This document shows, one piece after another, positions 11,934 through 18,318 of a DNA stretch of 21,234 nt (positions are counted from its first letter, which is position 1; the number at the start of each line of letters is the position of its first letter). Where the stretch lies: contig JBBRMQ010000050.1 in the NCBI GenBank assembly GCA_038230775.1, positions 1-21,234 on the forward strand, given 5' to 3'. The stretch comes from JBBRMQ01 sp038230775 (GTDB lineage Bacteria; Acidobacteriota; Thermoanaerobaculia; Gp7-AA8). The translations under genes and the position numbers were made by a program. Under the pieces are notes generated by a model. That model was not told the DNA's origin, made no database searches, and saw nothing but the letters and a program-made list of their open reading frames with translations.

Positions 11934-13733
11934 ATGGCAGAACAGCCGATCGCTCCACGGCCGCGATTTCACGCGGTCTCCAACGAATCGGTCATCCCGA
12001 TCGATGCGGACGACCTCATCGTGCTCGCGCGGCGCTACGCCGAACAGGGCATGTACGACGAGTCGATCCACCTCTACGAGATGGCGGAGAAGCTCAAGCC
12101 GGGCTCCGTCGCGCTGCACATCAATCTCGCGCGGGTCCGCGAGCTGAAACGCGGCGCGGAAGAAACGCGCTACGACACCGTTCGCCAGGAAGTGCGCGCC
12201 GAGCGCGCGCGCGACGAGGTTGATGCTTCGCAGTACGTCGGCCTCGCCGAGTACTACATGGAGAAGGACCAGACGTCGAAGGCGATCGAGCTCCTGGAGA
12301 TCGCGAAGCTCCGGACGCCCAACAACTACCACCCCTACGAGATCCTGGGGCGTTTCTATTTCTCGCAGGGCGAGTGGTCTATCGCGAACGACGAGATTCA
12401 GTGCGCGCGCAAGCTCAATCCCTTCGATCGCGGACTGGCGGAGATCTCCGGCCGCATCGAGTTCGAGCTCAAGAACTTCGACCAGTCGCTCAATGACTTC
12501 ATCGACGCATTCCTCCTGGCCACCGATCAGAAGGGTGAAAACACCGAGCCCGTCCGCCGGATGATCAACACGCTGAAGCGCATTCACAACATCGACGGCA
12601 AGGACCTCAACGCCCGGATCAAGGACCGCGTCGAGGAATTGCAGAACCTGACCGAGCGGCTGGAACTGCGCAAGGAGAACCTCTTCAAGCTCGAGAAGAA
12701 CGACTTCAAGGACATCGTGCAGAAGATCGAGCGCGATGCCGAGAAGCGCGAGAGTCTGGCCACGATCACCACCGAGCTGCGCAAGCTCGCCGTCTTCCTG
12801 CACATGAAGGACGAGCAGATCACGCGGCTGTCGAAATGCACGCGGATCGAGGAGCTGGAGCAGGGCGGGTACATTTTTCGCGAGGAAGACCGCTCGATGG
12901 ATTTCTACATCGTGCGCAACGGCCGCATCGAGATCCGCAAGGACACGCCGTTCGGCCCCCAGATCCTCGGATCGCTGGAGGCCGACACGATCTTCGGCGA
13001 GATGAACTTCATCGAGCGCACGCAGCGATCGAGCGACGCGATCGCCGTCGAGCCGTCGTCGGCGTTCACCTTCTCGTTCAGCGCGCTCGATCAGCTCATG
13101 GACGACGAGAAGCAGCTTGCCGTCGGCCTGCACTGGGCGTTCTGGCGATCGCTGACCGAGAAAGTCCGCGACGCGAACGATCAGCTCAAGCTGTTTTTCC
13201 AGGAGGACGCCAAGAAGGGCATCGGACGAAAGCGCGTCGAGGGCAAGCGCGAGACATCCCAAGTCACGGTGAAGTCGGAAGACAAGGTCGATCTGTTCAA
13301 GGAACGCGGGCTATCCGCGGCGGAAATGAAGTTGCTGGCAACGTTCTCGACCGAGGAGCGCTTCCGCGAAGGGTCGATGATTTTTCGCGAGGGCGAGCGC
13401 GGCGACAAGCTATTCATCGTCCTCGACGGTCGCATCCGGATCTCGAAGTTCATCCCCGGCGTGGGCGAGGAAGCGCTGACCGTTCTCGATCGCGGCGATT
13501 TCTTCGGCGAGATGGCGCTCATCGACGACAAGGTGCGATCGGCCGACGCCAAAGCGCACGAAGGAGACGCCACCGTTCTGTCGATCGATCGCGCGACGCT
13601 CAACGAGATCCTCTCCATGGATCCGAACGCGTCGCTCCAGTTTCTCAACCTGCTCTGCCGGATGATCAGCCGCCGCCTGCGCGAGATCAACGACAAGATC
13701 GTGCAGTGGAAATACATGTCCGGTGGCTTCTGA
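11934..13733 (+). CDS. TPR protein with two cyclic-nucleotide-binding domains
   Basis: A 599-aa soluble protein. Residues ~25-200 form TPR-like helical pairs (LARRYAEQGMYDESIHLYEM, then AEYYMEKDQTSKAIELLEIA, LGRFYFSQGEWSIANDEIQC). Residues ~225-280 are a charged coiled coil (VEELQNLTERLELRKENLFK). Two CRP/CNB domains follow, at about 282-410 and 461-585. Each keeps the phosphate-binding cassette glutamate and arginine: FGEMNFIERTQRSSDA (354-369) and FGEMALIDDKVRSADA (524-539). The second is near canonical. There is no DNA-binding HTH, kinase or channel domain, so it is probably a cNMP-responsive scaffold that changes partners on binding cAMP or cGMP. The 3' end overlaps the PAP2 gene by 11 bases. 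The ATG is supported by the promoter core just upstream. The nucleotide and the partner are unknown. Confidence 0.88.
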   Translation: MAEQPIAPRPRFHAVSNESVIPIDADDLIVLARRYAEQGMYDESIHLYEMAEKLKPGSVALHINLARVRELKRGAEETRYDTVRQEVRAERARDEVDASQYVGLAEYYMEKDQTSKAIELLEIAKLRTPNNYHPYEILGRFYFSQGEWSIANDEIQCARKLNPFDRGLAEISGRIEFELKNFDQSLNDFIDAFLLATDQKGENTEPVRRMINTLKRIHNIDGKDLNARIKDRVEELQNLTERLELRKENLFKLEKNDFKDIVQKIERDAEKRESLATITTELRKLAVFLHMKDEQITRLSKCTRIEELEQGGYIFREEDRSMDFYIVRNGRIEIRKDTPFGPQILGSLEADTIFGEMNFIERTQRSSDAIAVEPSSAFTFSFSALDQLMDDEKQLAVGLHWAFWRSLTEKVRDANDQLKLFFQEDAKKGIGRKRVEGKRETSQVTVKSEDKVDLFKERGLSAAEMKLLATFSTEERFREGSMIFREGERGDKLFIVLDGRIRISKFIPGVGEEALTVLDRGDFFGEMALIDDKVRSADAKAHEGDATVLSIDRATLNEILSMDPNASLQFLNLLCRMISRRLREINDKIVQWKYMSGGF

Positions 13734-14580
13734 CATCCTGCTCTACGGAGGCTTCCTCCTCGTCTTCCTCTCGGTGTGGGGCGTGCTGGATGCGTTCCTC
13801 CCGCTCGTCAGGCGCGGAAACGGTTTCCTGGCGCCGCGCATTGCCAGCCTCCTCGTGCGCCGAGCCGGAATCGGACGGTTCACGGAGCGCTCCAAAGCGT
13901 ACGCACCTGTTGCCGCGATCGTCGTCGTCGGCGCGCTTCTCACCGCGCTGGCCGGCGATCAGTTCCTCGATCTCGCGGAGCTCGTGCACTCGAAGAGCAC
14001 CGTGCTGCAGGACGCTGATGCCAAGGCCACCGCGTGGGCCATCGCCCATCGCAGCTCGAGCGCAACAAGCTTCTTCGTCATGGTGACGATCATCGGCGGG
14101 CCCGTTGGCGTGGGCGCGATCGCCGGCATGGTGGCAATCATCCTCATCATCAGGAAGCGATATCGCTGGCTGCTCTATCTCGTCGTCACCGCGGGCGGCG
14201 GAGGACTCCTCAACATGGAGCTCAAGCGCTATTTCGCGCGCGCCCGTCCCGATATCGCTGAGATGATCCGCCACGCCAGCGGCTATTCGTTCCCCAGCGG
14301 CCACGCGATGGGATCGACCGTGGTCTTCGGCGCCTTGAGCTACCTCGCGTTCCGCACCGCGGTGCAGTGGCGGTGGAAGACTGCATCACTCGCTCTGGCA
14401 ACGACGCTCATCCTCGCCGTCGCCCTCTCACGCGTCTACCTCGGCGATCATTGGATGTCGGACGTTGCGGCCGGAGTGGCCTGCGGCCTGATCTGGCTCG
14501 CGGTGACGACCGTGGCGTACGAGACCTTGCGCCGCGTGCGGCGCATGCGCGCGCAGCGTGGGGCAGCCGTCATCCGCTAG
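13723..14580 (+). CDS. PAP2-family membrane phosphatase (lipid phosphate / undecaprenyl-PP type)
   Basis: A 285-aa integral membrane protein that removes phosphate from lipid phosphates such as phosphatidate, phosphatidylglycerophosphate or undecaprenyl pyrophosphate. All three PAP2 signature boxes are intact: K168-x6-R175-P176 (KRYFARARP), PSGH (191-194) and S236-R237-x5-H243-x3-D247 (SRVYLGDHWMSD). About six hydrophobic segments are visible: 5-27, 62-80, 115-143, 148-164, 196-212 and 221-262 (the last probably two helices). The GTG start at 13723 lies inside the 3' end of the cyclic-nucleotide protein gene in another frame, giving an 11-base overlap and probable translational coupling. A basic tail (RRVRRMRAQRG) is cytosolic by the positive-inside rule. 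With the lipid kinase, cardiolipin synthase and ABC permease nearby, it adds to the membrane-lipid character of this region. Confidence 0.92.
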   Translation: MASDILLYGGFLLVFLSVWGVLDAFLPLVRRGNGFLAPRIASLLVRRAGIGRFTERSKAYAPVAAIVVVGALLTALAGDQFLDLAELVHSKSTVLQDADAKATAWAIAHRSSSATSFFVMVTIIGGPVGVGAIAGMVAIILIIRKRYRWLLYLVVTAGGGGLLNMELKRYFARARPDIAEMIRHASGYSFPSGHAMGSTVVFGALSYLAFRTAVQWRWKTASLALATTLILAVALSRVYLGDHWMSDVAAGVACGLIWLAVTTVAYETLRRVRRMRAQRGAAVIR

Positions 14581-14585
14581 TGTCC

Positions 14586-14793
14586 TGAGTCAGAGATTCG
14601 TGGCATTTGTTGCAGTCGAAATATCGACCGCTAGATCGCCAGCCACGTTGTCATTCCGAGCGTAGCGGAACCGGTGTGGGCGGGCGTCGCGTTCATCGTC
14701 CCGCCCTCCCACACCGCTCCCTCGCTACCAGGCCGACCTGCTCATAACCCGAGGGCTGGTGGAGACTTCGAAATGCCACCAATCTCTGACTCA
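14586..14793. repeat. 208-bp element with 23-bp terminal inverted repeats (MITE-like)
   Basis: The left terminus (14586-14608, beginning TGAGTCAGAGATT) and right terminus (14771-14793, ending AATCTCTGACTCA) are reverse complements over 23 bp with one mismatch. Inside is a second inverted repeat, CGGTGTGGGCGGGCG (14672-14686) against 14701-14715, with one mismatch. The interior also contains TGTCATTCCGAGCGTAGCGG (14650-14669), which resembles a dispersed intergenic motif I associate with Acidobacteria. No ORF fits inside. No clear target-site duplication is visible (flanks TGTCC / CCACA). It begins 6 bases after the PAP2 stop codon. Confidence 0.65.
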
Positions 14794-14807
14794 CCACACT
14801 GGTTTCC

Positions 14808-14855
14808 GGGGCGGCGGCCTCTCAGGCCGCCGGCCGGCTGAGGGCCCGCCGCCCC
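14808..14855. terminator. GC-rich hairpin cluster between convergent PAP2 and YihY genes
   Basis: Two competing structures are visible. One is a 9-bp stem (14812-14820 with 14824-14832, CGGCGGCCT / AGGCCGCCG) with a 3-nt loop. The other is a longer-range stem (14808-14817 with 14846-14855, GGGGCGGCGG / CCGCCGCCCC). The cluster lies just past the YihY stop (14862) and could terminate transcripts from both sides. No U-tract follows, so classical Rho-independent termination is uncertain. Confidence 0.45.
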
Positions 14856-14861
14856 AGACAG

Positions 14862-16289
14862 TCAGCGACCGCTGAACCGGTCTTCGACCCTCGCCGCGGC
14901 ACGCGGCGCGTAGAGCTGCCGCACCAGTTGCCCGATCGTCAGACGGTTCAACGCGTTTCGTGTGCACTCGGTCAGGCGCTCGAACAGCTCGCCGATCGCC
15001 TGGCGCTCCCGATCCTCCGCCGATAGATCCGGCACGGCGCGCTGCCCTTCCATGTGCAGGACGACTTCCTCGACCGTGATGCGATCGGGATCGCATCCTG
15101 GAACGAAGCCGGCCCAATCGCCGCCGATCTCCTTGATGAGCTGCACGTCCTCGAGCTTTCGCAGCACGCGCATCATCTGCGAGTCGGTCGTGCCGAACTG
15201 CTCGGCGAGGCGATACGAGGAAGGCGCGTCTTCGCGGCGATCGAATCGGCGGCCGACCTCGATCAACGCGCGCAGCGCGAAGTACAGATCAAAGCGCGGC
15301 TCGTCGACGACCTGCTGCTCGGTCGCCCGGACGATGCCGTAGAGGTTCTGATAGACAAAGCTGATCTCGACACCGAGGAGAATGACGACCCACATGACTT
15401 CGATGGCGATGAGAAAGATGATCGCCAGGCCGAGCGTGCCGTAGATCAGATTGAAGCGGCCGTGAATCAGCTTGTCGGCATAGACGCCGAATCCGAAGCG
15501 AACGAGGGAGAAGAGTGCCGTCGTCACGATCGCGCCCACGAACGCCGCGCTGAAACGCACCTTCTTCGACGGCACCAGCCAGAAGAGCATCGTGAATGCG
15601 ACGAGAAGCACGAGGATCGGCACGAGGCGGAACACGATGTCGCTCTGCACGATGAAGCGCAGGTAGCGGTTCTTTTCCAGCATGCTCGTCGTCGTGAAGG
15701 AGAGCGCCATCAGCACCGGCCCCCAGAAGAACAGCATCGTGAAGGCCATGATCTTGTGCCGGTAGCCTCGAACGCTGCGCTCTTTCCAAATCTGATTCAC
15801 CGTCGCTTCGATGGCCAGGAAGAGGCGGAACGCGATGAACATGAAGATGATCACGCCGAACGTCGATGCCGCCTGAGCGTTTTCCGCGAAACGCGCCAGG
15901 TGATACGTCAGCACCGGCGACTGATACGGAATCACCGCGTTGAGAACGTGATCGATCTCGCTCTGGAAGTTGGGAAACAACGAAGCGAAATAGCGCTGAA
16001 GCGCTTGCGTGAACGCCACGAGAAGCGGGATCAGCGACAGCAGGGTCGTGTAGGCCAGCGATGCCGCGCGCGACGTACCCTCGATCTCGTAGAACTCGCG
16101 AGTGACCTCGCGCACGAAGAGGAAGAACTCCACGGTGACGATGCGGGCGCGCCGGCGACCATGCGCCTCGCGGCGATACAGCAGTACAGCTGGATCGGTC
16201 AGCCACGACCACACGATGCCGCGCGCCGAGGTGTAACGGTCACGCAGGGGTTTGCGGCGAACGGGTTCACTCTGGACCGGCTCGGCCAT
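14862..16289 (-). CDS. YihY/BrkB (UPF0761) family membrane protein with C-terminal winged-helix domain
   Basis: A 475-aa protein. Residues ~50-325 form the YihY fold with about six TM helices: ~80-95, 142-165, 180-200, 217-240, 246-270 and 283-312. Characteristic motifs are SLAYTTLLSLIPLL (77-90), IEATVNQIW (160-168) and YGTLGLAIIFLIAIEVMWVV (283-302). After the last TM, residues ~333-415 look like a winged-helix domain: FALRALIEVGRRF, then LAEQFGTTDSQMMRVLRKLE (361-380) as helix-turn-helix, and a wing near GGDWAGFVPGCD. A further ~50-residue helical tail follows. The family was once misnamed ribonuclease BN; its function is not settled. The short N-terminal cytosolic segment is basic. The ATG is supported by a TATAGT hexamer 8 nt upstream. 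E. coli YihY is far shorter (about 290 aa) and lacks the C-terminal part. Confidence 0.88.
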   Translation of the reverse strand: MAEPVQSEPVRRKPLRDRYTSARGIVWSWLTDPAVLLYRREAHGRRRARIVTVEFFLFVREVTREFYEIEGTSRAASLAYTTLLSLIPLLVAFTQALQRYFASLFPNFQSEIDHVLNAVIPYQSPVLTYHLARFAENAQAASTFGVIIFMFIAFRLFLAIEATVNQIWKERSVRGYRHKIMAFTMLFFWGPVLMALSFTTTSMLEKNRYLRFIVQSDIVFRLVPILVLLVAFTMLFWLVPSKKVRFSAAFVGAIVTTALFSLVRFGFGVYADKLIHGRFNLIYGTLGLAIIFLIAIEVMWVVILLGVEISFVYQNLYGIVRATEQQVVDEPRFDLYFALRALIEVGRRFDRREDAPSSYRLAEQFGTTDSQMMRVLRKLEDVQLIKEIGGDWAGFVPGCDPDRITVEEVVLHMEGQRAVPDLSAEDRERQAIGELFERLTECTRNALNRLTIGQLVRQLYAPRAAARVEDRFSGR

Positions 16290-16297
16290 TCGGCGTA

Positions 16298-16303
16298 ACT
16301 ATA
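16298..16303 (-). promoter_or_regulatory. Putative -10 hexamer TATAGT of the YihY gene
   Basis: On the minus strand TATAGT is followed by TACGCCGA and then ATG at 16289, leaving no room for a Shine-Dalgarno-bearing leader. No -35 is recognised; the position where one would lie is close to the 29-bp palindrome at 16336-16399. Confidence 0.4.
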
Positions 16304-16335
16304 GACGCAAGGCGCCCGCCACAGACGGCTTCTGA

Positions 16336-16399
16336 TTCTGTGTGAGGACCGGCTTCAGCCGGTCGGACGTGACCGGCTGAAGCCGGTCCTCACACAGAA
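16336..16399. repeat. Perfect 29-bp-arm inverted repeat (64-bp cruciform element)
   Basis: Left arm 16336-16364 and right arm 16371-16399 are exact reverse complements over 29 bp, separated by the 6-nt loop GGACGT. Each arm contains a smaller palindrome, GACCGGC-TTCA-GCCGGTC on the left and its complement on the right, so the element can fold as one long hairpin or as two small ones. It lies between divergent starts (16289 and 16458), where a terminator is not expected. Right of it, 16400-16407 and 16425-16432 form an 8-bp inverted repeat, and 16425-16439 repeats a 15-mer found at 14672-14686. Confidence 0.8.
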
Positions 16400-16444
16400 C
16401 CACACCGAACTGTCGCTCTCCGGGCGGTGTGGGCGGGCGGAATG

Positions 16445-16450
16445 CATATA
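16445..16450 (+). promoter_or_regulatory. Putative -10-like CATATA upstream of the DUF4112 gene
   Basis: CATATA (16445-16450), continuing as TATAGC to 16452, precedes the ATG at 16458 by 7 nt. It is the only AT-rich patch in a very GC-rich stretch. No Shine-Dalgarno is visible. This is a weak call. Confidence 0.3.
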
Positions 16451-16457
16451 GCTCAGC

Positions 16458-16955
16458 ATGGCGATCATTCCGGAGGTCTACGAACCGGACGACAAGCTGC
16501 CGCCCGATCTGGTCACGCTGCGCAAATTTGCGTACCTGATGGACGAGGCGGTGGCGATTCCGGGCACCCGCCGCCGCGTCGGAGTCGATGCGGGGCTGAG
16601 TCTCATCCCCGGCGTCGGTGAGATCGTCGGCGGATTTCTGTCGGCGTGGATCATCGTCGGCGCGCTTCGACACCGCGTGCCGATGCGCCGCGTGGCGCGG
16701 ATGATCCTCTACGTCATCCTCGACATGAGCATCGGTTCCGTCCCTGTCCTGGGCACCATCTTCGACTGGCTGTTCGAAGAGAACGTCATCAACCTGAATT
16801 CGCTGTTGCGCTACCGCGATCGATCGCGGCCGCCGCGCAGCATCGGCGAAATCGCTGGCGCGGCGACGCTCGTGTTTGTCATCATCCTCGGCGTCGCGGT
16901 TCTCATGGCCAGTCTCGCGGTCGCCGCGATCATCTGGATCGCCAACCAACGCTGA
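16458..16955 (+). CDS. DUF4112 family membrane protein
   Basis: A 165-aa protein with the DUF4112 pattern. The 'lDeai.IPGt..RvGlD..lslIPGvGei.g' block appears as LMDEAVAIPGTRRRVGVDAG (27-46) and LSLIPGVGEIVGG (47-59). It is followed by a TM helix, then RMILYVILDMSIGSVPVLGT and IFDWLFEENVINLNSLL (81-117). A third hydrophobic helix (132-161) ends the protein. Function is unknown for the family. The stop overlaps the ATG of the PLD/cardiolipin synthase gene by one base (TGATG), so the two are translationally coupled. That pairing suggests a membrane-lipid-related role, by context only. Confidence 0.85.
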   Translation: MAIIPEVYEPDDKLPPDLVTLRKFAYLMDEAVAIPGTRRRVGVDAGLSLIPGVGEIVGGFLSAWIIVGALRHRVPMRRVARMILYVILDMSIGSVPVLGTIFDWLFEENVINLNSLLRYRDRSRPPRSIGEIAGAATLVFVIILGVAVLMASLAVAAIIWIANQR

Positions 16956-18208
16956 TGTTCTTCCGCAACCGCAAGGCTCCGCGCTATCCGCACCGGCCGC
17001 CGCTGCCGGTGTTCCGGAAGTTGCCGATGCGCTACCACATGAAGCATCAGTTCGCGGTCCGCGACTTCGCCTTTCTGCAGACGATGGTTGCCCTCACCGG
17101 CGCGTCGATGTCGGAAGGGAATCGCATCGACATCCTGAAGAACGGCGATCAGATTTTTCCGTCGATGCTGGCCGCCATCCGTGCCGCGAAGAAGACGATC
17201 AACCTGGAGTTCTACATCTACTGGGATGGCGAGATCGGGCGCACCTTCGCCGAGTCCCTCGCCGAACGCTCGCGCGCCGGTGTGGCCGTGAAGGTCATTC
17301 TGGACGCCGTCGGCTCGGCGCAGACGTCCCAGGCGCTCATCGACTTCATGCACCGCAACGGCATCGATCTGGAGTGGTATCACCCGATCCGCTGGTACAC
17401 GCTGTCCAAAGCGAACCATCGCACGCACCGCAAGCTGCTGATCGTCGATGGATGTGTGGGATTCTCGGGCGGGGTCGGCATCGCCGACGAATGGCTGGGC
17501 AACGCGCAGTCGAAAGAGCACTGGCGCGACACGGTCGTTCGCGTCGAGGGCCCGGTCGTCACGCAGATGCAGTTCGCGTTCATGGACAACTGGGTGAAGA
17601 GCCGCGGCGAACTGCTGACCGGTCTCGACTATTTTCCGAGCGTCGAACGGGCGGGGACGTGCAGGACGCAGGTGATCAAGTCATCACCGTCCGAGGGCAT
17701 CTCGTCGGTGAAGCTGCTGTACATCGTGTCGATCGTCAGCGCGACGACGTCGATCTACATCAGCAACGCGTACTTCGTTCCCGATCGCGACACGATTCGC
17801 GCACTGGAAGGCGCGATCCGGCGCGGCGTCGACGTTCGCGTGATCGTGCCCGGCGAGCACAACGATGTCCCGATCGTGCGCCAGGCCAGCCGCTGGCTCT
17901 ACGAGTTCCTCCTCGGCCGCGGAATCCGGATCTTCGAGTACCAGCCGACGATGATGCACGCCAAGACCATGGTCGTCGACGGCATCTGGTCCACCCTCGG
18001 TTCCTCCAATTTCGACGATCGCAGCTTCCGCCTCAATGACGAAGTAAACGTGAACATCTACGACGAAGCGATCGCCCAGCAGATGGAGACGATGTTTCTC
18101 GACGACCTGAAGGTCAGCGAGGAAATCCGCATCCGCAAGTGGCTGAAGCGCCCGCGCTGGTCACGCGTGAAGGAAGCCATGGCGGACGTGTTCAAGCCGC
18201 AACTCTAG
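16955..18208 (+). CDS. cls: Cardiolipin synthase-like phospholipase D family protein
   Basis: A 417-aa protein starting at the ATG at 16955, coupled to the DUF4112 stop; the same frame stays open upstream to 16646 but that part is shadow sequence within DUF4112. Two HKD motifs define the active site: H158-x-K160-x4-D165 (HRKLLIVD) and H335-x-K337-x4-D342 (HAKTMVVD). Each is followed by the expected downstream motif, FSGGVGIADEW (170-180) and STLGSSNFDDRSF (346-358), the latter with the conserved GSxNxDxRS pattern. There is no N-terminal TM pair as in ClsA; length and layout resemble E. coli ClsB. Likely reaction: phosphatidyl transfer making cardiolipin from phosphatidylglycerol or a PG plus PE pair. 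Other PLD-family transfers cannot be excluded. Confidence 0.9.
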   Translation: MFFRNRKAPRYPHRPPLPVFRKLPMRYHMKHQFAVRDFAFLQTMVALTGASMSEGNRIDILKNGDQIFPSMLAAIRAAKKTINLEFYIYWDGEIGRTFAESLAERSRAGVAVKVILDAVGSAQTSQALIDFMHRNGIDLEWYHPIRWYTLSKANHRTHRKLLIVDGCVGFSGGVGIADEWLGNAQSKEHWRDTVVRVEGPVVTQMQFAFMDNWVKSRGELLTGLDYFPSVERAGTCRTQVIKSSPSEGISSVKLLYIVSIVSATTSIYISNAYFVPDRDTIRALEGAIRRGVDVRVIVPGEHNDVPIVRQASRWLYEFLLGRGIRIFEYQPTMMHAKTMVVDGIWSTLGSSNFDDRSFRLNDEVNVNIYDEAIAQQMETMFLDDLKVSEEIRIRKWLKRPRWSRVKEAMADVFKPQL

Positions 18209-18225
18209 GCGCCGCGTGGCGGCGC
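18209..18225 (+). terminator. Possible terminator hairpin after the cardiolipin synthase gene
   Basis: GCGCCGC-GTG-GCGGCGC forms a perfect 7-bp GC stem with a 3-nt loop directly after the TAG stop. The following bases (GTTGTCGGTTGTC) are only moderately T-rich. Confidence 0.5.
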
Positions 18226-18309
18226 GTTGTCGGTTGTCAGTTGTCGGTTGTCAAACGCCGCGAGTGGGCTTTTGAGGCTATTGACAACCGATCACCGACA
18301 ACCGACAAC
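18226..18309. repeat. GTTGTC-type inverted repeat element
   Basis: The left arm (18226-18254) is made of GTTGTC/GGTTGTC units. The right arm (18281-18309) is its reverse complement at 26 of 29 positions, with a 26-nt loop. Within each arm the 6-7 base unit recurs about four times as a direct repeat. It sits between converging stops of the cls and gnd genes. I recall similar GTTGTC-rich repeats in intergenic regions of other high-GC genomes, but no comparison was run. Confidence 0.75.
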
Positions 18310-18318
18310 GCCGAAGGC

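Noticed and set aside
11916..13262. 448-aa minus-strand frame over the TPR/CNB gene
   Set aside because: Shadow caused by high GC codon bias; Leu/Val/Asp-rich repeats without a recognisable fold, while the plus frame has clear TPR and CNB motifs.
15054..16298. 414-aa plus-strand frame opposite the YihY gene
   Set aside because: Extremely charged His/Glu/Arg/Asp-rich translation typical of antisense shadows of hydrophobic membrane proteins.
16646..16954. N-terminal extension of the PLD/cardiolipin synthase frame
   Set aside because: Arg-rich shadow lying within DUF4112; the coupled ATG at 16955 begins a normal PLD-family N-terminus.
18226..18309. CRISPR array made of GTTGTC repeats
   Set aside because: Units are 6-7 bp, without unique spacers of regular length, and the arms are inverted, not direct.
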